A stretch of DNA of 57,474 bases, taken from assembly GCA_040880525.1 (NCBI GenBank), contig JBBDIG010000038.1:1-57474 (forward strand), read 5' to 3'. Below, piece by piece: positions 1 through 8,622 of the stretch (positions are counted from its first letter, which is position 1; every line of letters starts with the position of its first letter). The translations under genes were made by a program, and so were the position numbers. The DNA is from Bacteroidia bacterium (GTDB lineage: Bacteria > Bacteroidota > Bacteroidia > CAILMK01 > JBBDIG01). Below the pieces are notes generated by a model, which was not told the origin of the DNA, made no database searches, and saw only the letters and a program-made list of their open reading frames with translations.

Positions 1-3000
1 GGTAAATCTCGAAGTGGCCGGTGGCGGGCCATTGCTCGTAATCCTGCCACTGGAGGAGGTTCTGGCCGTCTGCGGCAGTGACTTCGGGCATGATGATGCA
101 GCCGGGGTTGGAAAGCGGGCTGTTGTTGCCGCAAGAGTCCTGGGCGGTGACGAGGAAGCACCAGCGCTGGTTGGTGCCTGGCAGTGGAATGATTAAGCTG
201 AATTCATCGGCAGGAAGCGTGGCTGTCAGCGTGGGATCAGTGATTCCCATCGGTTTTTGCCAGATTTGGTATTGCGCCACATCCGTTGCGGGTGACGGTT
301 GCCATAGAAGCTCCACCGTTTCGTTGGGCTGATCAACAGAAGCCGAAACCAGCGCGGGCGCTGCGGGAGAGCGGCTATCGAGCGCACGTTCGGTGGCGTC
401 ATTCGATGATGAAACCAGCGCTACCGTTGAATCCGCCACGGCCTCGATGCGGTAGGTGTGCAGCGAGGTGCAGGTGAGGCCGCTGTCGGTGTAGGTTTGC
501 GCGGTGGTGGAATCGAAAAGTGCTCCATCGCGGAAGATGCGGTAAACGGCCACCGGCCAGCCCTGGTAGGCATTCCAGGCCAGTTCGATGCGCTCGTTGG
601 CGGGTGTGGCCGTGAGCAAAATGGTGCGGTGAATTTGCGAAAATGCACTGGCATTGCCGCAACTGTCAAGCGTTTGCAGCCGGTATTCGTAGCTGGAATC
701 TGTGGTCATTGCCGTCAAATCAGCATAATTCAAATTTGTAATTCCCGAAGCAATGATTTGCCACGAACCTGCGCCTTTTCGCCAAACAATATAAGAAGCG
801 GCATCTGCCGAAACCGAGGCGTTAAACTCAATTAAAACTTCGCCCGTGGGTTCTACTGTAACCCTTGCCAATCCTGGCGCTTCAGGCAAATTGTCTTCAT
901 AGGCACGGACAGTATCTTCATTTGAATAACTGATTAATGCTGTGTCATTATTTAATGTTAAAATGCGATAAAAATAAAGTGTATCGCAAATTATATTGCT
1001 GTCAATAAATGTACTTTCATTTGAATTTAGTAATTGTAAAACATCCCAGTTTCCGGTGGTTTTTCTTTGCAATTCATAGTTCCAATTTTCAAAACCTGAA
1101 TAATGGTTCCAGGCAATGTTATTTGCAGCATTCTGTGCGGTGGCCTGTAGTCGCACCACCGTGTGCGTGTCAGAGGGCGAGCTTTCATTTCCGCAACTGT
1201 CCATTGTTGTAATATAATAGCTGTAATTATTTTGTGAAGGAGCAAGTCCTGTTTTATTAAAATTTAAAACCGGATCAATATTATTAAACAATGAATCTGT
1301 TTTTAAAAAACCGGTTCCGTTTACGTTTTGATATAAATAATAACCCTTTCTATTGTTTTCTAAAACGGGGATAAATTGCACATCAACGGCATCCGGGCCG
1401 CTGACGGAGGCCACCTGCAACTGCGGGGCTGCGGGCGGAATGGTATCGAAGGCGGTGCCCCAAACCGAATCGGACGCGGTAATTAAATTATAGTTGTAAT
1501 TGTGCCCGAAAAGCTGCCAGGCATAGTCATGGCCGCAGCGCAAAGTGGAATCAATAAACGAAGAATCGGTGGGGCCAAATACCGCCAAAGTCTGGTAAGG
1601 TTGCCCGTCAATGCTGCGCCTCAGCTCGTATTGCTGTATCGGAAAGCCTTCATAATAAGACCAATAAATCTCCGCATTTAAATTTCGGTTATTAAACTCT
1701 AAATTAATGGGGCGGTGCGTTTCGCGGTTTTCGCCCTCGGCCACGCACACGTTGTACACCACTATTTTATAATAATGGCGTGTGGAGCGCGTGTCAATTC
1801 CCTGGTGCAAATAATTAGTTTGGTTCAGGTCCGTAACATCGTCCAGCAGCGTGAAAGGCCCGGCAGCACTGAACGTTCCGTGATAAAGGAAATATCCGCG
1901 CACAAAAGTATCGGCCACATTTGCCCGCTCCCATTCCACCAAAATATCGCCCGAAATGTCATCCGTCCGCTCCACCGTGGCGCGCACCATCGTGGCCGTA
2001 TCCGGCTCCGGATATACCCAGGGCGCAATGCAAACCGTATCTGAAAATGCCGAAAACCCGCTTTGCGTGTCCAGCGCTTCTATCCTAAAACAATAATTTG
2101 TATTAATTAAAACATTGCTATCAGTATAATTATTAAAATTTGAATTAATGGTTTCGATTGGAGAAAAACCGCCCGTGTCCATTTTCCAAATTCTGTATGC
2201 ATCCACGCCCTGCGGCAGGTCTGCGTAGGCATTCCAGCTAACGTTTATCAGCGGCACACAGGCTCCGGTGGTGGCTTCCGCGTTCATTGTCCGGTCCGTA
2301 TCCGAGGGCGCTGACTGCATCACGCTGCTGCACGTGTCCGTTTGGATTATGTAATAACTATACGTTTGAATTTTAGGATTAACATTATTATCCACATAAA
2401 AAGAATCGGTTGTGGAATTTAATAACACAAACCCGCTGCCGTCATCTTTCCATATTTCAAAACTATGTGGGTTTTTGGTTTTAGAAGCAAACCAGTTTAA
2501 TTCAATTGTTTGGTTTAATAATACCGAAGCAGATTTTAAAACGGGCGCTACAGGCGGAATGGTGTCTAAGGGGGTGAGCGTAATGGTGTTAGAAAACGAG
2601 GTGTCGCTGCCCGAAATCGCGAATACACGGTAATCGCTGCTCACTTCGCAGGTAATTGGGGTGTCGGTAAAAAAGGTGTCAACGGGCGTGGCGAGGCTTG
2701 TCCAGCCGGTGCCATCTGACTTTTGGAGAACGTAACCGGAAATTGGCAGCCCGCGGTAAGGATGCCAGTTGAGATAATTGGCTGATTGCCCGCCCTCACC
2801 GGTTAAAATAATAATGCAAAAAGTATCGGACGAGGTTTCATTGAGGCAGGAATCGAGGGAAAAAACCGCGTAACAAAGCGGTCCGTTAAAGCTGCTTAAA
2901 GTATCATAAAAAACAAAGGAACCGCCAGGCGCGGTAAACGGAATTTGCCCGGCAGAAACCGTGGTATCATGCTGCATTCGCCTGATGTCATAAGCATAAA

Positions 3001-5986
3001 TATCCAGCGAATCGGCCCCGGAAAAGTCCAGCTTTACAACATTGCTATCAATGAGCGTGGCAAACCCAAGCAGAGGCGCATCGGCCGGAATCGTATCAAG
3101 CGCCTGGTTGGTAGCGGTGTTGGAATAAGAAAAATAAACCGAATCGCTTTCTGCCTTTATTCGATAAGTGACTGCATAATTGCAGGGCGCAGGCATTTTT
3201 GTCCATGTCGTATCGGTGCCCGGAACGGTATCAATATTTATCCAATTGTTTCCCCGCAATTCCTGTATGATATAATGCGTGGTGCTGCGGCCTTGGTAGG
3301 GTGTCCAAGTTAGGTCGTGGATAAGCTGGCCTATGTTGAAGGTGAGGCTAACCGGGGAATAAACAGTGGCAGAATCTGATACTTCGCCACAGGCTAAGAG
3401 GCGCTCTAAATAATAGAAATGTTTTTTATTAGCTGTATTGATATTTTCATGAAGAAACGTGGACTGCGTAAATGGAATGCTGTCAGCCAGTACTAAAAAA
3501 CTAGTGCTATCGTGGTGGCGGTAATAAAGCCGGTAGTGCGAAACAAAGTTATTTTCCAATGAATCGGGAGGCCAGGTGAGCAGAACCTTGCCCTCCGAAG
3601 AAGATGTGGAATCTACGGTTGTATGGAAACTTTGGGGGGAATTATAAAACTCATCCGGGGTAATTTTAATATTCACCGTATCAAAAGCAGCACAGCCACT
3701 TGAGTCCGTAATCCGTACCCAATAATTGCCTTCTTCATGCACCCAGGTTTGCTGTACCGTATCGAAGTTGGACCAGTAATAAACGCTGTGGCCTGTATCT
3801 GCTTTCAGTTGCACACTATCGCCCCGGCAAAAAATGGTGGTGGTATCTGCATCAATTTCTGTCGGGAAAAAACATTCTGTGAACTTTACCAGGAAAGCAT
3901 CAGTAGTTCCTCCCTGCATCACCGTTTGAAAAGCACCTGATGTAACCGGGAAATCATCCCGTGTACTCCCAGTAAGATATAGGCTTTTCATAAGAGGATT
4001 GTAATCAATCCCATACCCATAAGTGCCGTAATAGGCACCAGAATAATAACTTGCATAATGCCGGTTGCCGCTATAATCCAGTTCAAGAATAAATGCTGAA
4101 CTGGATGCAGATAAATTAGTTTGGAACGAATGCTTAGTGACCGGAAATGTGAGTGTGTTAACTACCCCGGTAGCCACCACCTTTCCTCCTTTGGCCTTTA
4201 GATCCCAAAATAGGCCCAACCCAAAATAACTACCCCATAAAAAGGTATGAGAAGTTGAAAATTTAATAACATATAGATTAGAATTATTATTTCCAGGGGT
4301 ACGCAATAACCCATTTTGAGAAACCGGGAAAGAATCATTACGGTAACTGCCAGCATGAAAATATTCCCCATTCTCGTTGACGGAAATATGCGGTAACAAA
4401 CTGGTTGAATAATTTCCTAAAAACGAGCCATAGCGTTGGGCACCCGAGCTATCCAAAATAATTACAAAAGCATTTTGTGTTCCCATTAAGGATGGTTGGT
4501 ATGCATTTGTTGTAACAGGAAAACTACTCCTATTCTGAGTTGAACCTGTTATATAAATATCATCTTCCATTCCTACGTCTAAATCATTGGCAAGCCCTCC
4601 ACCTAAATAAGTAGACCATAACCGACTACCATTATTACTGAACTTGAATGCAATGCCATCACCAGTCCCAGTTATGCTGTCCCTAAAAGCCCCAGTAGAT
4701 ATTGGAAAATTAGGACTGGTTGTTTGACCTGTAACATATACATCGCCCGAATTCCCTACGACTAAACTATAAAGGTGATCATATCCGCTACCTCCCAGGT
4801 AGGTAGCCCATAAACGGGTGCCATTGGCTGTAAATTTCAGCAATACCCCGCTCCTCAGACCTGGATTTGATCCTTGAAAAGCGTTTAAAGTAGGGAAGCC
4901 ATTCCCTGCATAGCCACAGATATATAATTCAGAAGAATTATAAATATCAATATCTAAAAATTGTGTATTATCGGTTGCCCCATAATATGTAGACCATAAT
5001 AAACTGCCTGAGCTGTCAAACCTGGTAATGAATCCATCCCTATCAGGACCAAATATTTTTGAGGTCTGAAATGCACCAGTTGTTGAAGGAAAATCAATAC
5101 TTTGTGTGGATCCAGTAACAAATGCATTGCCCATGGAATCGGATACCACCCCTGCCCCATTCTCCGAGCTCGACCCGCCTATAAAAGTAGCCCATATCCT
5201 TACAAATGGGTCAATGGTCAATGGTGAATCGGGATCAAAATCCCCGACCTTGAATATCAGGACCTCCCCAGCCAATTTAAACAGGCATTCCACCTGATTT
5301 TTACCTTGATAGGCCACAGGAGAGTGCTCAACGATGCTTCCGAGCGTGGTCAAGGCATTCAACCTCCCAGCATCATCAATAAAAATATTTTCTGCACCGG
5401 TATATTTCATCCTGATCTTTCTGATGTCACCACCGGGATGAACGATAAAATCATATTTCAATCCCTGGGCACCGTCTTCTTCTGAAAAATAAAACACCAG
5501 GTCAACGTGTGGATATAGGCCCTTATAAATAATCTTTTTAAAGGAAGGTACCTGCTCGATGCCATCCGGGCAGTGGGGATAATAATAATTGAAATATGGC
5601 CCAGCCAAATCTTCGCCATACACAACCGATCCGGGATTTGCACCCAAAAAGTCCACATCTACCCGGTGGAGTTGCATTTTCACTTTTGGGTTGTCATCCT
5701 CGTCTTTGTAAATGTTATCCCGGTTTGCTTCCTGTGAAGCCATTTCCTCGTAATGCGAGAGCACGTAGCTGATGCCTGTTTTGCGCAGGTATATGGTTTG
5801 GTCATTCAGGTTGGCCTGGAACAGGATGTCAGGGGTGGGCCTGCCATCAGTGTCGGTAAGCTGTCCTTGGTTTTGGATAAAGCCAAGGGAGGAGGTTCCT
5901 TGAAAACCTTGTGCCGCTGCACCCAAAGAACCCGCTAAGACCAGCGAAAGCGAAAAGAAACACAGAAGTTTGAAAAAAAATGGCAT
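1..5986 (-). CDS. Giant secreted SBBP-repeat / fibronectin type III surface protein (3' end outside window)
   Basis: One minus-strand frame stays open from an ATG at 5986 to base 1, about 1995 codons, and the C-terminus lies beyond the window. Residues 1-26 are a signal peptide (MPFFFKLL, hydrophobic, ending GAAAQ). Residues ~35-255 resemble the module that usually precedes SBBP repeats (GFIQNQGQ, GLKYDFIVHPGGD; catalogued as DUF7948, from memory). Residues ~257-695 are SBBP beta-propeller repeats (ATFIGGSSSENG, AFVTGSTQS.DFP, AFQTS, then several degenerate copies). Residues ~700-775 are an Ig/PKD-like domain (FCRGDSVQLKAD). From ~780 to the edge run about 13 fibronectin III-like domains alternating between two types. 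The usual fate of such proteins is T9SS export and surface attachment through a C-terminal sorting domain, which cannot be seen here. Adhesin or matrix protein is inference. Confidence 0.85.
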   Translation of the reverse strand, partial: MPFFFKLLCFFSLSLVLAGSLGAAAQGFQGTSSLGFIQNQGQLTDTDGRPTPDILFQANLNDQTIYLRKTGISYVLSHYEEMASQEANRDNIYKDEDDNPKVKMQLHRVDVDFLGANPGSVVYGEDLAGPYFNYYYPHCPDGIEQVPSFKKIIYKGLYPHVDLVFYFSEEDGAQGLKYDFIVHPGGDIRKIRMKYTGAENIFIDDAGRLNALTTLGSIVEHSPVAYQGKNQVECLFKLAGEVLIFKVGDFDPDSPLTIDPFVRIWATFIGGSSSENGAGVVSDSMGNAFVTGSTQSIDFPSTTGAFQTSKIFGPDRDGFITRFDSSGSLLWSTYYGATDNTQFLDIDIYNSSELYICGYAGNGFPTLNAFQGSNPGLRSGVLLKFTANGTRLWATYLGGSGYDHLYSLVVGNSGDVYVTGQTTSPNFPISTGAFRDSITGTGDGIAFKFSNNGSRLWSTYLGGGLANDLDVGMEDDIYITGSTQNRSSFPVTTNAYQPSLMGTQNAFVIILDSSGAQRYGSFLGNYSTSLLPHISVNENGEYFHAGSYRNDSFPVSQNGLLRTPGNNNSNLYVIKFSTSHTFLWGSYFGLGLFWDLKAKGGKVVATGVVNTLTFPVTKHSFQTNLSASSSAFILELDYSGNRHYASYYSGAYYGTYGYGIDYNPLMKSLYLTGSTRDDFPVTSGAFQTVMQGGTTDAFLVKFTECFFPTEIDADTTTIFCRGDSVQLKADTGHSVYYWSNFDTVQQTWVHEEGNYWVRITDSSGCAAFDTVNIKITPDEFYNSPQSFHTTVDSTSSSEGKVLLTWPPDSLENNFVSHYRLYYRHHDSTSFLVLADSIPFTQSTFLHENINTANKKHFYYLERLLACGEVSDSATVYSPVSLTFNIGQLIHDLTWTPYQGRSTTHYIIQELRGNNWINIDTVPGTDTTWTKMPAPCNYAVTYRIKAESDSVYFSYSNTATNQALDTIPADAPLLGFATLIDSNVVKLDFSGADSLDIYAYDIRRMQHDTTVSAGQIPFTAPGGSFVFYDTLSSFNGPLCYAVFSLDSCLNETSSDTFCIIILTGEGGQSANYLNWHPYRGLPISGYVLQKSDGTGWTSLATPVDTFFTDTPITCEVSSDYRVFAISGSDTSFSNTITLTPLDTIPPVAPVLKSASVLLNQTIELNWFASKTKNPHSFEIWKDDGSGFVLLNSTTDSFYVDNNVNPKIQTYSYYIIQTDTCSSVMQSAPSDTDRTMNAEATTGACVPLINVSWNAYADLPQGVDAYRIWKMDTGGFSPIETINSNFNNYTDSNVLINTNYCFRIEALDTQSGFSAFSDTVCIAPWVYPEPDTATMVRATVERTDDISGDILVEWERANVADTFVRGYFLYHGTFSAAGPFTLLDDVTDLNQTNYLHQGIDTRSTRHYYKIVVYNVCVAEGENRETHRPINLEFNNRNLNAEIYWSYYEGFPIQQYELRRSIDGQPYQTLAVFGPTDSSFIDSTLRCGHDYAWQLFGHNYNYNLITASDSVWGTAFDTIPPAAPQLQVASVSGPDAVDVQFIPVLENNRKGYYLYQNVNGTGFLKTDSLFNNIDPVLNFNKTGLAPSQNNYSYYITTMDSCGNESSPSDTHTVVRLQATAQNAANNIAWNHYSGFENWNYELQRKTTGNWDVLQLLNSNESTFIDSNIICDTLYFYRILTLNNDTALISYSNEDTVRAYEDNLPEAPGLARVTVEPTGEVLIEFNASVSADAASYIVWRKGAGSWQIIASGITNLNYADLTAMTTDSSYEYRLQTLDSCGNASAFSQIHRTILLTATPANERIELAWNAYQGWPVAVYRIFRDGALFDSTTAQTYTDSGLTCTSLHTYRIEAVADSTVALVSSSNDATERALDSRSPAAPALVSASVDQPNETVELLWQPSPATDVAQYQIWQKPMGITDPTLTATLPADEFSLIIPLPGTNQRWCFLVTAQDSCGNNSPLSNPGCIIMPEVTAADGQNLLQWQDYEQWPATGHFEIY

Positions 5987-6221
5987 GAGCAGCAATTGAG
6001 TAAAAGAAACAAGTTCGTCTAATCTAACTACATCAAATTTCTCAAAAAGATTTCATTCTGAGAAACTTTCATTTTTTCCGCACTCCCCATACCCTTTGTT
6101 GAAGCCTGGCAATGGAAGAAAATCCAATTCCGAAAGACGGGGGTAAAAGTGCGGTTTCCGAAACGGCTACTTTCCAGTTGGCGCGATTTATTTTGCCAGG
6201 CGGAAGCCTTGCGTTACAATA

Positions 6222-6278
6222 AACCGTTGAAACGGTTGTGGACGGGCATTTTTTTATACCCCCGGTTGAAACCGGGGG
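6222..6278. repeat. REP-like double hairpin in the 320-bp gap
   Basis: The gap 5987-6306 separates two minus-strand genes and holds no convincing gene. It contains two perfect inverted repeats. Arms 6222-6228/6231-6237 are AACCGTT/AACGGTT, and arms 6259-6267/6270-6278 are CCCCCGGTT/AACCGGGGG; both have the 2-nt loop GA. The stretch TTTTTTTATA lies between them and CTATTGATCAAAATATT follows. Two hairpins with the same GGTTGAAACC core and this flank look like the dispersed REP-type repeats seen in many Bacteroidota genomes. The element may also stop transcription after the EF-G-like gene, though no clean T-run follows on the minus strand. Confidence 0.6.
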
Positions 6279-6306
6279 GCTATTGATCAAAATATTGTAA
6301 GCGCTA

Positions 6307-8439
6307 TTATACGCCCACGGCTTCCTCGTCCTTATATTCCAGCGTCAGCTTTTGCTGAAGGTCAGCCGGTACCGGGCTGTATTCCGCAAATTTACGGGAA
6401 TGGCTGGCGCGGCCCTGCGAGAGCGAGCGCAGAGAGGTAGAGTATTTATACAATTCAGCAAGCGGAACTTTTGCTTTAATTTTTTGATAACTTCCTTCTG
6501 AATCTATGCCCATGATGATGGCCCTGCGACCTTGCAAGTCTGTCATGATCTCACCGGTTACATCTTCCGGAGCCAATACCTCTACATCGTAAACAGGCTC
6601 CAGCAGCTTGGGGTCAGCCTGGTGAAATGCTGCCCTGAACGCCTGCATCCCGGCAATTTTAAATGCCATATCATTAGAATCCACTGCGTGCATTTTTCCG
6701 TCATATACGCCCACTACAATATCGCGCACATAAGAGCCGGTGAGCGGACCTTGCTGCATTTTTTCCATGATGCCTTTTACGATAGAAGGCAGGAAACGAT
6801 TGTCAATTACCCCACCTACAATGCAGTTGTAAAATACCAGCTTTCCGCCCCAGGGTAATTCATGCTCTTCCCTGCCCCTGATGGGATGGCCTGCCGGATC
6901 TTCCATGCCTTCTTCATAAGGCATTATAAACATATTGACCTCAGCAAACTGGCCCGCACCTCCGCTTTGCTTTTTGTGGCGATAATGCGATTCCGTCCGT
7001 TTCTGGATCGTTTCGCGGTAGGGGATTCTGGGGCGTATAAATTCGATCTCAATTTTATGCTCATTTTCCAGCCGCCAGCGCGTTATGGCCAGGTGGAGTT
7101 CTCCCTGGGCATTCAGAATGGTTTGTCTCAGTTCGCTTGAATAATCCACGATAAGTGTCGGATCCTCTATCTGAATGTTGTGCAGGGCCTCAGCCATTTT
7201 TTCCTCCATGTTCTTGTCTTTCGCTTCAATTGCGGTTCGCATCCGTGGCGTAGGAAACTGTATTGGTTTCAACTGTATGTCCTTTCCTTTTTGGGTTAGC
7301 GTATCATTAGTCCGTGCTTCTTTTAACTTTACGGTAGCACCAATATCGCCCGCCATCAGCTTGTCTACCGGGTTACGGTTTTTGCCATCCATCACGAACA
7401 GTTGGTTGATCTTTTCTGAATTTGACGTACGAGGATTCACAAATTCATCTCCTGGCTTTACGTCTCCGCACACCACCTTAAAATAGCTGACGGTTCCGCT
7501 GTGGCTTTCAATAGCTGTTTTAAAAATAAAGAGCGTACCGGGGCCACTTGTGCCGCATTCAATTTCCTGGTCGTCTACGGTTTTTGGAGCGGGCATTTCT
7601 GCTGCATTGGGAGCCACATTATCAATAAATCCCATCATCCGGCCGCTGCCCATGTTGTTTTTTGCGCTCATGCAAAATACCGGGAAAACCTGCCGGTTGA
7701 TGATTCCGGCTTTGAGCCCAGCCCGCATTTCGTCCTCATTCAACTCGCCTTTCTCGAAATACAGTTCCAGCAGTTTGTCATCATTCTCAGCGGCTGCTTC
7801 TACCAGGGTGTTGTGCAGTTCGTTTGCCTTTTCCCGCTCCTCTTCCGGAATGTCCAGTTTTTCAGGCTTTCCGCCATCCTGCCTGAACTTATACATGGTC
7901 ATTTTCAGCAGGTCAATGATGGAATCAAAGCCATTACCACTATTATAAGGATACTGCATGGCCACTACTTTACTTCCGTAATGAGTTCTGGCCTGCTCCA
8001 GCGTAGTCTCAAAATCAGCCTTTTCATGATCCATCTGGTTTATGGCAAAAATTATGGGAAGGTTATATCGTTCAGCATGGTGCCAGAGGATGTCTGTTCC
8101 AACCTCCACACCCTGTGCTGCATTCAGTACCATTACTCCCGTATCTGCTACCCGCAGGCCGGATACTATATCTCCTATGAAATCGTCAAATCCCGGTGTA
8201 TCAATGATGTTGATCTTCTGTCCGCGCCATTCCGTATGCAGCACTGAAGAAAATATGGAATTCTTCCTCTCCTTTTCAATTTCATGATAATCTGAAAGCG
8301 TGTTGCCATCTTCGATTGTGCCCCTGCGTTTGCTCACGCCACCTTCAAATAGCATGGTCTCGGCAAGCGTGCTTTTGCCTGATTTGGGCGCACCAAGCAG
8401 CACAATATTCTTGATCTCATGGGTTTGATAGACTTTCAT
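6307..8439 (-). CDS. fusA2: EF-G2-like elongation factor lacking the catalytic switch-II histidine
   Basis: A 710-residue translational GTPase of the EF-G family, full length and with domains in EF-G order: G domain, domain II, and domains III-V with a recognisable domain IV (RETIQKRTES, SGGAGQFAEV). The P-loop is GAPKSGKST (16-24), not the EF-G AHVDHGKTT. Switch II reads DTPGFDDF, so residue 84 is Phe where canonical EF-G has the catalytic His of DTPGHVDF. G4 is NQMD (134-137) instead of NKMD, and the switch I core has KNSI for GITI. The N-terminus MKVYQT.EIKNI matches, from memory, the Bacteroides EF-G2 paralogue, reported to support translation without GTP hydrolysis. The ATG is at 8439. 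A possible minus-strand promoter lies near 8480-8515. It is not the housekeeping fusA, which should be elsewhere. Confidence 0.9.
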   Translation of the reverse strand: MKVYQTHEIKNIVLLGAPKSGKSTLAETMLFEGGVSKRRGTIEDGNTLSDYHEIEKERKNSIFSSVLHTEWRGQKINIIDTPGFDDFIGDIVSGLRVADTGVMVLNAAQGVEVGTDILWHHAERYNLPIIFAINQMDHEKADFETTLEQARTHYGSKVVAMQYPYNSGNGFDSIIDLLKMTMYKFRQDGGKPEKLDIPEEEREKANELHNTLVEAAAENDDKLLELYFEKGELNEDEMRAGLKAGIINRQVFPVFCMSAKNNMGSGRMMGFIDNVAPNAAEMPAPKTVDDQEIECGTSGPGTLFIFKTAIESHSGTVSYFKVVCGDVKPGDEFVNPRTSNSEKINQLFVMDGKNRNPVDKLMAGDIGATVKLKEARTNDTLTQKGKDIQLKPIQFPTPRMRTAIEAKDKNMEEKMAEALHNIQIEDPTLIVDYSSELRQTILNAQGELHLAITRWRLENEHKIEIEFIRPRIPYRETIQKRTESHYRHKKQSGGAGQFAEVNMFIMPYEEGMEDPAGHPIRGREEHELPWGGKLVFYNCIVGGVIDNRFLPSIVKGIMEKMQQGPLTGSYVRDIVVGVYDGKMHAVDSNDMAFKIAGMQAFRAAFHQADPKLLEPVYDVEVLAPEDVTGEIMTDLQGRRAIIMGIDSEGSYQKIKAKVPLAELYKYSTSLRSLSQGRASHSRKFAEYSPVPADLQQKLTLEYKDEEAVGV

Positions 8440-8575
8440 AATTGTGTTGTTTTAATTCAAATTTTAAATGAAATTGGGGGAGACAATTTATAAAAGATTG
8501 CGACATTGACAAACTTCCGGAACCTTCTTCTGTGCATTCCCACATTTTCCATTCAGCAACTTCCGGCAGTAGTTC

Positions 8576-8583
8576 TAATTTTG
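8576..8583 (+). promoter_or_regulatory. Putative -7 box TAATTTTG for menFD
   Basis: An exact match to the Bacteroidota -7 consensus TAnnTTTG, 39 nt before the ATG at 8623. I see no clear -33 TTTG. It falls inside the open frame that continues upstream of 8623 (to a TTG at 8506), which argues against starting menF at that TTG. Confidence 0.5.
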
Positions 8584-8622
8584 CCGGGAGTTGAAAACCA
8601 GCTATGGTCCCAAAGTTTTTCC

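Noticed and set aside
399-669. Short minus-strand open frames of 82-87 codons
   Set aside because: They are frame-shadows of the giant FN3 gene, which is open across the whole region in its own frame and shows family motifs throughout.
6259-6278. Classical rho-independent terminator for the EF-G2-like gene
   Set aside because: On the minus strand the hairpin is followed by TATAAAAAAA and not a T-run, and a second similar hairpin is next to it, so a REP-type element fits better.
6069-6290. A 73-codon minus-strand open frame downstream of the EF-G2-like gene
   Set aside because: It reads through the two REP-like hairpins and has no family or export signal. It is more likely repeat sequence than a gene.
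8506-8622. TTG-initiated extension of menF
   Set aside because: Unlike the family, overlaps a TAnnTTTG box, and TTG starts are rare in this group.
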